A DNA stretch of 64,000 bases from Dysgonomonas sp. Marseille-P4361. Its GTDB lineage: Bacteria > Bacteroidota > Bacteroidia > Bacteroidales > Dysgonomonadaceae. The notes beneath the pieces were generated by a model. The model had not been told where the DNA came from and searched no databases. It worked only from the letters and a program-made list of their open reading frames with translations. Shown piece by piece: positions 1 to 9,600 of the stretch. Position 1 is the first letter of the stretch; each line of letters opens with the position of its first letter. The stretch covers positions 372,001 to 436,000 of the forward strand of contig NZ_OPYL01000002.1 in assembly GCF_900343125.1 (NCBI RefSeq). Direction: 5' to 3'. A program made the translations under genes and the position numbers.

Positions 1-261
1 ATGCAAAATTACAAATTATGAGCGAATTAGCAAAGAAAAGAGTAGATAAAATGATGTATATTTTTTTTGAATTAGAATTAATAATAGTCTTTGATGACTT
101 AAGGTTTATACATTCTATATTATTTTGTTACGTTGGATCAATGTTTCGAAGATGCTGAAATATACGTCTAAGAGTTTATTCTCAAAGTGTAGGTCTGATA
201 TAAAAGAAAACTACCTTGCTATTATTGAGATAGCAAAGGCAGTCCTACTATTTTTATTTTT
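1..261. other. Non-coding stretch at the window start
   Basis: I see no convincing gene here. The stretch is very AT-rich and carries only short frames broken by stops. Its right part (about 212-238) is the hairpin downstream of thyA, listed separately. No folA/dfrA follows thyA, although that pairing is common in relatives. Confidence 0.6.
205..240 (-). terminator. Terminator downstream of thyA
   Basis: Read on the minus strand, a stem CTTTGCTAT / ATAGCAAG with a short loop is followed by a T-rich run (TAGTTTTCTTTTAT). It lies about 20 bases beyond the thyA stop codon and fits a rho-independent terminator. Confidence 0.6.
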
Positions 262-1056
262 TTATACAGCCACAGCTCCTTTTATATGAGGGTGTGGATC
301 GTAACCTATAAGTTCGAAGTCTTCGTATTTGAAATCAAAGATGCTTTTTACATTCGGATTAATCTTCATTTGAGGAAGAGGGCGGAAGTCTCTTGTTAAT
401 TGTAGTTTAACTTGTTCTAAGTGATTCGTGTATATATGTGCATCTCCTAGAGTATGAACGAATTCACCTGCTTCTAGTCCGGTTACTTGCGCCATCATCT
501 GAAGTAGCAGGGCGTAAGATGCAATGTTAAACGGAACACCTAAGAATATGTCAGCACTGCGTTGATATAGTTGCAAACTTAATTTTCCGTTTGCTACATA
601 AAATTGGAAAAATGCATGGCAGGGTGGGAGGTTCATGTTTTTAATGTCACCTACATTCCAAGCATTAACTATGATACGACGCGAATCAGGATTGTTCTTA
701 ATGGTGTTAACAACTTCTGTGATCTGATCGATATGACCTCCGTCGTAGTCGGGCCATGAGCGCCACTGATATCCGTAGATATGCCCAAGGTCTCCATTCT
801 CGTCAGCCCATTCGTTCCAGATACGAACACCATTTTCTTGCAGGTATTTGACGTTTGTGTCTCCTGCCAAGAACCATAGTAGCTCGTGTATAATTGATTT
901 TAAATGCAGTTTTTTTGTTGTTAGTACAGGAAACCCTTCGGCAAGGTCATAGCGGCTTTGATGACCAAATACACTTATTGTACCGGTTCCGGTACGGTCG
1001 CTTTTTTCAACACCTTCGGCTAGAACTCGCTTTAGCAGATCGTGATATTGTTTCAT
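262..1056 (-). CDS. thyA: Thymidylate synthase
   Basis: Converts dUMP to dTMP using 5,10-methylenetetrahydrofolate as methyl donor and reductant, in the cytoplasm. The 264-residue protein has the length of E. coli ThyA and is collinear with it: RTGTGT near residue 22, the WFLAGDTN segment near 62, the nucleophile in LPPCHAFFQ (Cys about 146), the RSAD.FLG.PFN dUMP-binding segment after it, and a [10 protein letters not shown] terminus. The family is unmistakable. It is transcribed alone: a TAnnTTTG box lies 36 bases upstream and a hairpin terminator follows. Nothing in it looks damaged. Confidence 0.97.
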   Translation of the reverse strand: MKQYHDLLKRVLAEGVEKSDRTGTGTISVFGHQSRYDLAEGFPVLTTKKLHLKSIIHELLWFLAGDTNVKYLQENGVRIWNEWADENGDLGHIYGYQWRSWPDYDGGHIDQITEVVNTIKNNPDSRRIIVNAWNVGDIKNMNLPPCHAFFQFYVANGKLSLQLYQRSADIFLGVPFNIASYALLLQMMAQVTGLEAGEFVHTLGDAHIYTNHLEQVKLQLTRDFRPLPQMKINPNVKSIFDFKYEDFELIGYDPHPHIKGAVAV

Positions 1057-1091
1057 ATTTTATGTTCTTCCTTTTATTTTTTAATAATTTA

Positions 1092-1099
1092 CAAAAATA
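1092..1099 (-). promoter_or_regulatory. -7 promoter box of thyA
   Basis: TATTTTTG on the minus strand matches the Bacteroidota -7 consensus TAnnTTTG, 36 bases before the thyA start codon. The -33 element is not distinct. Confidence 0.5.
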
Positions 1100-1167
1100 G
1101 CTGTTTATAAATGAAAAAAGAAAATAGGACTGATAAATATTCTTTATGATATCATTGTCGTAAAACA

Positions 1168-1200
1168 AAAGGTCAGAGAAAATTCCTCTGACCTTTTATA
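1168..1200 (-). terminator. Terminator downstream of rprY
   Basis: Perfect inverted repeat AAAGGTCAGAG / CTCTGACCTTT with a 7-base loop, flanked by A/T runs. It lies 29 bases after the response-regulator stop codon and in front of the thyA promoter, so it closes the rprXY unit and insulates thyA. Confidence 0.8.
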
Positions 1201-1224
1201 ACCTATATTTATATTATAGATATT

Positions 1225-1938
1225 TTATTCTGCACCTTCTTCTTCATTAACCGGAACTATAAGCTTGTAGCCCTTTCCGTGTATATTTATGATTTCAATA
1301 TTCGGATCCGGTTTCAATAATTTACGAAGCTTAGTGATATATACGTCCATACTGCGAGCATTGAAATAGTTGTCGTCTACCCAGATTTGTTTTAGGGCAT
1401 GATTTCTTTCAAGGATGTCATTTGCATGTGCGCATAATAAAGCTAATAATTCAGCTTCTTTAGTAGTTAATTTAGTGCTGTTACCATCGATAGTCAAAAT
1501 TTGTTTTTGAGTATCGAAGCTCATATTGCTAAACTGATAAACTTGTTGGTCTTTAGCTCTCTTGCCTTTTACACGGCGGAAGATAGCCTCAATACGAAGA
1601 ACTAACTCTTCCATACTGAATGGCTTAGTGATGTAGTCATCAGCACCAGCTTTGAACCCTTCAAGAATGTCATCTTTCATATTCTTTGCTGTCAGAAAGA
1701 TGATAGGGATTTCTGTATTGATAGCTCTAATTTCTTTAACTAATGTGATACCATCTTTTTTAGGCATCATAACGTCTAGAATACAAAGGTCGTATTTCTC
1801 TTTTACAAACCCCTTATATCCTACTTCTCCGTCTGTATAAAGGTCAGTGTCGTATCCTTTTGCTTGAAGATATTCTCTAAGTAGCATACCTAGATTTTCG
1901 TCATCTTCGCATAAAAATAATTTCAATTTTTCTTCCAT
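1225..1938 (-). CDS. rprY: OmpR-family response regulator, RprY-like
   Basis: DNA-binding response regulator acting with the kinase encoded just upstream. The N-terminal receiver domain (about residues 5-120) has the acidic pair EDD at 11-13, phospho-acceptor Asp55 in LCILDVMMP, a T/S at FLTAKN and Lys in TKPFSMEEL. The C-terminal half (about 135-230) is an OmpR/PhoB winged helix with the LTTKEAELLALL and NARSMDVYITKLRKLL segments. Length 237 matches RprY of Bacteroides, a regulator tied to envelope and oxidative stress in that genus (family knowledge). It starts 36 bases after the kinase gene and shares its promoter. The RprY name rests on similarity of both partners and is less certain than the family. 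Confidence 0.9.
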   Translation of the reverse strand: MEEKLKLFLCEDDENLGMLLREYLQAKGYDTDLYTDGEVGYKGFVKEKYDLCILDVMMPKKDGITLVKEIRAINTEIPIIFLTAKNMKDDILEGFKAGADDYITKPFSMEELVLRIEAIFRRVKGKRAKDQQVYQFSNMSFDTQKQILTIDGNSTKLTTKEAELLALLCAHANDILERNHALKQIWVDDNYFNARSMDVYITKLRKLLKPDPNIEIINIHGKGYKLIVPVNEEEGAE

Positions 1939-1974
1939 AACTATTACCTTATATATTTACAATTTCTATTTAAT

Positions 1975-3528
1975 TCAATTATTCGTCATTAAAGGGAGGC
2001 AGATGATAAACTTGGATCCTTTGCCCAGGTCGCTTTCTGCTTTGATTGTCCCTTTATGATCATCAATTATCTTTTTTACATAGGCTAATCCTAATCCAAA
2101 GCCTTTCACATCATGTCTGTTTCCTGTGGAAACGCGATAGAAACGATCGAAAATTCTCTTCACCGATTCCTTTTTGATTCCGATACCATTATCTTCAACA
2201 GCTATGTATAGCTTATTGCTGTTGTTCCAAGTGCGAATCATCAATTCTAAAGGGATGTCTTCCCTTCTGTATTTCACTGCATTATCTAATAAGTTAAATA
2301 ATACGTTTGTAATATGCATCTTGTCACCATTGATGGTAGATTCTGTTGCCTGCAAGTCGATATCCAAGTTTCCTCCAAACTTTTCTACTTTAATCTGGAA
2401 TGTGTTTGCTACGCTAACAACGATATCGTTCATATCCAGTTCTTTCATCTTAAGAGTAGCTTTTTGCCTTTCGAACAGAGACATTTGGAGAACTTTTTCT
2501 ACTTGGAAGCTCAATCTTTCTGTTTCGTCATTTATGACTCCCGATATATGTTTGAATACTTCTGGCGATTTAGCAATAGATCCATCTTTCAGCATTTGTG
2601 CAGCAAGGGATATTGTCGATACCGGAGTTTTTAACTCGTGAGTCATATTGTTCATAAAATCACTTTTCATTTCTGACAAACGCTTTTGTCGGAATGTAGT
2701 ATAGATGATAATGATAAATGTCACCAATAGAATAAACGTGAATATTATTGATGGGTATATAAACGATACCTCACTTATCAAATAATCTTTTTTTGTAGGA
2801 AAGTAGACTTTCAGGTAAACTGTTTTATCCTCCGGGTCGTTCGGAAATAAAGTCTGACTGAAATCTTCTTTCTTATATTTTGCCCCTAATCCACCTTCGG
2901 GATATATAGGTCTGTTATTCTTGTCTACTACTTCATATTCGAATGGCATCTCTAGACCATTGTACTTTATGTGATCTCTTATGCTGTTTCCTAACTCCTT
3001 GAAGTTTACTCTTTCTTGAATAGGAATGTTACTCGCTGTATTAACAATTGTTTTTGCTACTTCGTATAAAATATCGTATTCATATAGTAATTTCTTCTTT
3101 TGTTCATCCTGCATATCATATATTGTCCTTGATATTGCATTAGAACCAGCCTTGCTCGGGGTCTGAAAAATCTGATTCTGAGGTCTTGTCTGTACAGTAG
3201 ATGCATTGTATTCCATATTGAATCTACTATCATTGGCTGTGACCTTTATTCTTTCCTGAAACAGTATGGCAGACTCCTGAGATTTATCCCTTTTGTATGC
3301 TGCCGCCTGTTTTTTCTGACTTTCTAACAAGGCTTCAGTTAAATATTTCTTTGCTTGAGCTGTTTCTAGCTCGCTTGATACAGAACTTAAACTCCTGTTT
3401 ATTATTTCTTTAAACTGTTCGTTCTTCTGCTCTATTGATTCACGCAAATACCTGATTTGTAAAAACAATAGAGAAAAGAATGCAAAAGCCATTATAGCAG
3501 CAAGTATCCAAATCGTTGATTTTCTCAT
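1975..3528 (-). CDS. rprX: Membrane sensor histidine kinase, RprX-like
   Basis: Inner-membrane sensor that autophosphorylates and passes phosphate to the adjacent response regulator. A membrane segment lies at residues 5-25 and a second at about 258-277; the 230 residues between them form a periplasmic sensor with a predicted helical start. HisKA follows with FMNNMTHELKTP (phospho-His297), then a HATPase_c domain with the N box (NVLFNLLDNAVKY), G1 (VEDNGIGI) and G2 (GFGLGLAYVKKII). At 517 residues it is complete. It is the first gene of a two-gene unit whose promoter box lies about 90 bases upstream. Confidence 0.9.
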   Translation of the reverse strand: MRKSTIWILAAIMAFAFFSLLFLQIRYLRESIEQKNEQFKEIINRSLSSVSSELETAQAKKYLTEALLESQKKQAAAYKRDKSQESAILFQERIKVTANDSRFNMEYNASTVQTRPQNQIFQTPSKAGSNAISRTIYDMQDEQKKKLLYEYDILYEVAKTIVNTASNIPIQERVNFKELGNSIRDHIKYNGLEMPFEYEVVDKNNRPIYPEGGLGAKYKKEDFSQTLFPNDPEDKTVYLKVYFPTKKDYLISEVSFIYPSIIFTFILLVTFIIIIYTTFRQKRLSEMKSDFMNNMTHELKTPVSTISLAAQMLKDGSIAKSPEVFKHISGVINDETERLSFQVEKVLQMSLFERQKATLKMKELDMNDIVVSVANTFQIKVEKFGGNLDIDLQATESTINGDKMHITNVLFNLLDNAVKYRREDIPLELMIRTWNNSNKLYIAVEDNGIGIKKESVKRIFDRFYRVSTGNRHDVKGFGLGLAYVKKIIDDHKGTIKAESDLGKGSKFIICLPLMTNN

Positions 3529-3616
3529 TTTAGTATTTCTACACCTAGTAGATTTTATCCCCTTTTTTTACTTAAATCACTCAATTGTTATAAGTTCTAC
3601 TATTTAACAATTAAAA

Positions 3617-3624
3617 CAAAGATA
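3617..3624 (-). promoter_or_regulatory. -7 promoter box of rprXY
   Basis: TATCTTTG on the minus strand, an exact TAnnTTTG match, 89 bases upstream of the kinase start codon. It implies a 5' leader of about 80 bases. Confidence 0.55.
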
Positions 3625-3690
3625 TTGTTTAACATTTGAAAAAATAAACTTCTCTCTTCTTTTTTTAACAAGTTAAATATTTATTCACTT

Positions 3691-6600
3691 TTATTGTACT
3701 AGTGTAAACTTTAAACTTACCCCAAAGTTGCTGTTCGTCGTAGGGTAGGAAGATGATGATATTAGAGGTTTGTTCAATATTCGATCGTAAAAGGCTCTTA
3801 AAGTGAGTGCTCTGCTCATTGTATAATCGGCAGAAAGTTTTAGAGTAACAATAGTCATACCTGTTGTAGCTTGAGTATATCTTTCTTCAATCTTTCTGAG
3901 TAAGGCTTCATTCATCTTGTAAGATATATCAGCTTTGATATTTAAATCATTATTAATAGTAGAGGTACCCTTCGGATTAAGACCTATTAGCCTGTTAAAC
4001 TCATTGATACGATAACCGAACCCAAGAACAAATTCATTGTACAATGATTCAATAATCTGATATGCAGACATGTTTAGAGTCAAAGTTCTACCCGTATTGT
4101 ATCTTGTATTCAATGACATGTTATTGTTGAGTGTGCCATCAACACCTATCAGAGGATTAAAGACTTCTGTAATACCTACCGATGTAATATTATACGGAGA
4201 GGATGGGGTGGGGTTATCATTCAATACATCTCGAATAAAACCAAGTTCATCGCCTTCGCCTGAATCCATCCAACTATTGAAAACTGAATAATTTGTTACT
4301 TGGTAATAACATCTGTAATTATGGTTAAGACGCAAATTTTTGAATTTTTCTTTAATAAAAGGTATAGACAATAATCCGTCATAAGATATACTCCAATTAG
4401 GAAGCATTGCCAACAGTGACGGGAATGCCGATAATGTTACTTTATTTACATCTTTTCCGGTATAGGCGGAAATGAAAGCAGGAATCAAGACGTCTGCTGA
4501 GTTTATATCTATCTCCCCATTCCGAGGGTTATAAGATGTTCCTCCTAGTACAGGATTGTATTCAGAGATAAAACCTCCGGTTGGATAATGAACAGATTTA
4601 CTGTAAATATTTTCGAGCCTACCTTTTATGATTGTTCTATTATTCAAAAAGGTTTCAAAGGCTTCGGAATAATAATTGTCAGAAGCTTTACTGCTTCTAA
4701 GTGCTGTCGATAGAGCAACCGTAGTCATAGAGAAATTTCCTCCCATTGTGCGAGGAGTTCCTGCAAACATGTATTGAACTTCGGTACGCTTATTATTTTC
4801 GTGGTTTGCGTTGAGCTCTATTTTTAGGTCTCTTATTGGCTCTATTTGTGCTTTTAATTCAAACTTCTCGGCTAGGTTATATACTGCCGGAGTTATATTC
4901 ATGCCATCTTCGTCTATAACTAGCCAGTCTCTGTCTAAAGATTTTTGGATAAAGTCATCTCCTCCATCAAAACCTAAAGCAAATCCCATTCCTGGCACTA
5001 AACCATATTCAGAGTTTTTCTGCCCAAAAGCGTCACCTGTTCCTGGTCTGAATCCTGCAATATGAGTGTCGTTTCTCCTCGAATAATTAAAGCTGACAGA
5101 TCGCAGAGACATTAGTCCTCGTGCTGTGTATTCGGCAATGTTTCGTAATGTTTCAGAAGATCCACCTTGTTTGTTGTTACTTACTATACTCAATTGTATA
5201 TTGGCTGTATCTTTGTTTGTAATAACAATTGTATTGTCGTCTTTCTTCTTGAATTTTACCTTATAGTTTCTTCCGTCTTTTTTCCCTGTAACCTGAATGT
5301 TCTTCGTGTTCAGTCCATGAGTAATTGTGACAACAGTATCTTCTTGTAATGCTACATCTTGAGTGAAGCGACGTCTTTCCGGTTCGCGGCTCTCTCTTTG
5401 CCTTTCTCTAGGAGCAGAACTTCTTCTACGATCGAAGCGATTATTCACTTTTTTCAAGAAATCCCATTTATTGTATAAGCTAGTCAGGTTTAATCTGTTT
5501 GTAAAGTCGAAAGTCATCGTATTGCTAATCGTATTTCCTACTTCTATACTATCTATTCTGGCTCCACGTTCCCACTGATAGCCGCTTGTATAACTAGCAT
5601 TTGAAGTTAGCCAATCCATAGCAGGAATGCTTTTGGTCGGAAGCTGATAAGTAACTTTCACTAATTGGCGATAAGATAATGGATCACCTAGTCCTTTCAG
5701 ACTACGCATGATTGCGTCTTTCCATTCATCGTAGTCGTCTCTATTCGCTTTCTTATTAACTTGTAGGTAAGGTTCTTCTATTTCAGCCTGAGTATTTGAT
5801 TGGAAGGAGAACTTCAAGTTTTTTGTAAAGTCCCAATTGATATTAAAATCACGATCCCATAAGAAAGACTGGCTCCATGATAAGAACTGGCTCTCGTTGT
5901 TAGGCCCTCCAATTGTATAGTTTTCTATATCTCGAAGCATTGTTTCGGTATAGAATCTGTTGATATTTGAGTTTAGAGTGATGTTGTTAGGGAGATAATT
6001 GAATCCTAATGATTTTGCAAACTTGGCAGCACCAGATTTACTTTTTATGTTTTTGAAAGGCTCCCATGTCTTCGCCATAGGAGTATATGTGTAGTTAAGA
6101 TTTGCTTTATAGTTTCTATTTACGTCGTATGCCACCGAAGGGGCTTTGGTCTCACTTTCGCTGTATGAATACCCTAAGCTGAAATTGGCAGGGTCGTACG
6201 GCATCGGAGTCTTACTCTGAATATTCACTTTAATATTATTCATGCTAAGACTTTTCGTAGTCGTTTTCTCTTGAGCAAGGCTCTTTATAGAGTCTCTTTC
6301 TGCTTTAGTTTCTACGAGGTCGAATGATTCGTCCAATGTTACATCCTGATCAAATGGATCGTATTTAGGAGTTGTAGTCTGATTCGAATAAGAATAATAT
6401 AAAGGTAAACTGACTTGTGCCTTTTCCGGTAAAAATTTACCAAGCTCTACACTTGCTGCAATATTGTATGTATGATAATCGTCGGAACGACGTTCCATCA
6501 GGCTCTGATCAAGGGCTCCAAAACCAACAGTCTCTTTTCTCCCAGATACGCTAATCGTTGCCAAGTCAGATAAGGCGATGTTCAAGTTTCCTTGTGCAGC

Positions 6601-9600
6601 CCAGCCTCCTTCTTCGTCAAAGTCGGTAAGGCGAAGTTCGTTAACCCATACTTCTCCCGATTTTGTCAATCGGCTATTGTTTCGCACACCAATCATTATA
6701 ACATTAATTTCAGACAATGAAGGGTTTCCTATGACACTTACCTTGTTTGTCGGTTTCTCAGGGTCTTCGCTTGAATAGAGTGTAGTATATGATATTTTCG
6801 AACCGGCTTTCCTTTTTTCTTTATTCCTATTGAGTTTTACATTTTTGAGAAGTTCTAACGGAAAGTCAAACATATTGCCTGTTGGCCATACAGCATAACG
6901 GTCGTTAGGATTGTTTGAACTATACTTTCCCTCAGGAGTTATTATCAGAGGAATTTCATATTCATAATAATTGTTCTTATAATCAGAACCTAATCGCATG
7001 AATACTGTCAGTTCACCGTTCTCTATTTTATCACCATTGATTAGTTCTTCTGCATGAGTGAACATCTGAATACGTTTGTAACGTCTCAAATCATAATATG
7101 TGTTCTTGTAGATAGCTCTGGCATCACCCGGTTCCAAATTTAATACGCGCAATGATAGAGCCTGTTCGTTGTCTTCTATCATCTGTGCTTGTTGTGGATC
7201 GACAACTCTACTTACACCCGGAGGCAATACGTATCGAACTGGTTCACGTTCTGAATTTTCTTCAATATTTACTGTTGATAGGTCCAACGTCCCGTTTCCG
7301 GAAGGCGTATTGTCTTTGTTGAGTGTTTGTTCATATATTCGCCAGTCTCCTCGTACTAGCTGTAAAGTTCCGAAGCGTAAGAATGCTGTTTCTTCAAAGT
7401 TAGTGAGAAACATACGCATAAAACGGATACTCTTAAAGTCTTGAATATTACCGATTCGTTGCCCTTTTCTTACCGGAACTTTGAACTGATACCAAGTGAT
7501 AACTTCTTCATTACCATTTCTTAAGTTAGCTTTAACCTTTCTGCTATCAACAATGTAGTTTTCTCCTACATTCATTTTCTGAGGATTTAGCTCAATCTTA
7601 TATTGGAAGTAAGCCTCGTGCTCATTCAGAGTATAGTCCTGATTGATGTCTTCAACATCAGGAGTTGATCGGGATGCAGTAGAATAACTTTCGTCTGTTT
7701 GGTCGGTTGCAGGTGAGTTGCCTTCAGTATTGTTATAATATTTGTAACGATCTAAGATGCTAACTTGTTTCTCGTCATAGTCGCTTCCTCTATAAAAATG
7801 GAAGCGGTCACCAGCCGGTGCGTTCAAAGGAGAGAATGGATCATCTTGTAAACGACTTAGAGCTGATGGTGTTATTTTTGCCTTAAAAGATTCCAGATAG
7901 TTTTTGTATGTCTCAAACTCAAACTCTTCTTCAATGCTGAGCCCGTTTAGTCCCACATCTTGTTTCTTACGTCCTTCTGCCCCTGAATTATTGTCGAAAG
8001 CATAAGTAATAGCTTGCCTTTTAGGCATTTTACCCCATTTAGTGTATTCTATAGCATCAGGATCGTTATCATTAATAGGGAGTCCGTTCTCGTATGATTT
8101 TTTGCCATCTTTCAACACATCTTCTGATATTTCTCCCAAGTTGATATATAAGTCACCCCCTGCTTTAACCGAACCCATTGTATCAGCATAAATGAATGGA
8201 TCCATTAGCCAGAATTCTATATATTCTATATTTGCCGCTTCAAAGTCTGAAACGTCCATCTTTTTTGTAATACCTCCCCATCTTTTTTTAGGGTTTAAGA
8301 GATTCCCGTCAGAGTCGATATTGGTCGCATCTAAATTGTATGGTCCTCTTTCTTTAGGATAGAAAGAAAGATTTAAGGCAGGTATTGTAGCTGACTCGTT
8401 GAACGGTATATCCTTATTAGGATATATTTCACTAATTTGAATTTCTCTAACATAGTGGTTAGACAGTTGATCTTTATCATTTTTTATGTGTTCTGGAGTC
8501 AGGGACGATCCTCTACGAGTAAATATAGGGTCTATCATAAACCAAGAAAGCAAGGCTCGGTTTTGACCATATCTGATGTCGTTACTATATGCCGCTTCGG
8601 GAAATAAAGCGTCTCCATCTTTACTGAATGGAGTAGCTGCCAGAGTCCACGAATAAGGGTTTTTTATATCAATACGAGATTCTGAGGTTTCGAAATCATC
8701 TAAATAGGAATAACCTCCCGACTCTTTGTTTTCGTAATGTCCGGGGATCATATGAGCAAATTCAGCATTGAAGCTAATGTGTGACGGCTGAGTTGTATTC
8801 ACAAAAGGTAGCTTATCTACAAGATTTGTCAACCACATCGACTCCGTCTTGAATGATGTATTTACACCCCAAAGGGTATTCTTTACAGCATCATTCCCGA
8901 ATTCGGTTTTTGTAGTAAGAGGTTTTTCATACAAGTGCATGATTGTACCTCCAATGTTGAAGTTTTTGGATATATCATAACTCAAATTCAGCCCAAGTAA
9001 GGTTTTTCTCTGCATCGAGAGTTGTAAACTCTCGTTTGATACTTGGATAGGGATATTGGAGTCAATCAAATTCTGATTTATAATGGTTACAATTCCGGCA
9101 TTATAGTCTACCAAATAATCAACACCTTCCATTAAAGTGTTACCTCCGGCTGTAAGTATAACAGATCCTTGAGGAAGATTTTCTTGATTCAGATTAATTA
9201 TTGAGTTGCTAGAGCCTGACCCTCTATATGAGCCGTATAGTTTGAATTTATTTTTCTCAGCTATTTGTCTGGCTACGGTCAGCGTTGAATCGTAAAGTTC
9301 TTGATATACATATTTTTCAGCAATAATATCACTTCCTATTTTGCTTCTCAAATGCGAGCCGAACGGTTCTACAACAGGGAAGATAATACGACCTTTTTCT
9401 GACTGTACGGTTATGCCTTCGACATAGTCGAAAATTCCATCACCAGTGGCGCCTTCTTTGTTCTTAACTTCATTATTCTTAGAATTTAATCTGTCTAAAT
9501 TCATGACTCTGATAAGAAGTTCGTTTTTAATTCTACCTTCAGGAAGATAATTAATATACGTTCCTAGAGTGTCGGACTGGTAAGATATATTAAGTCTGAA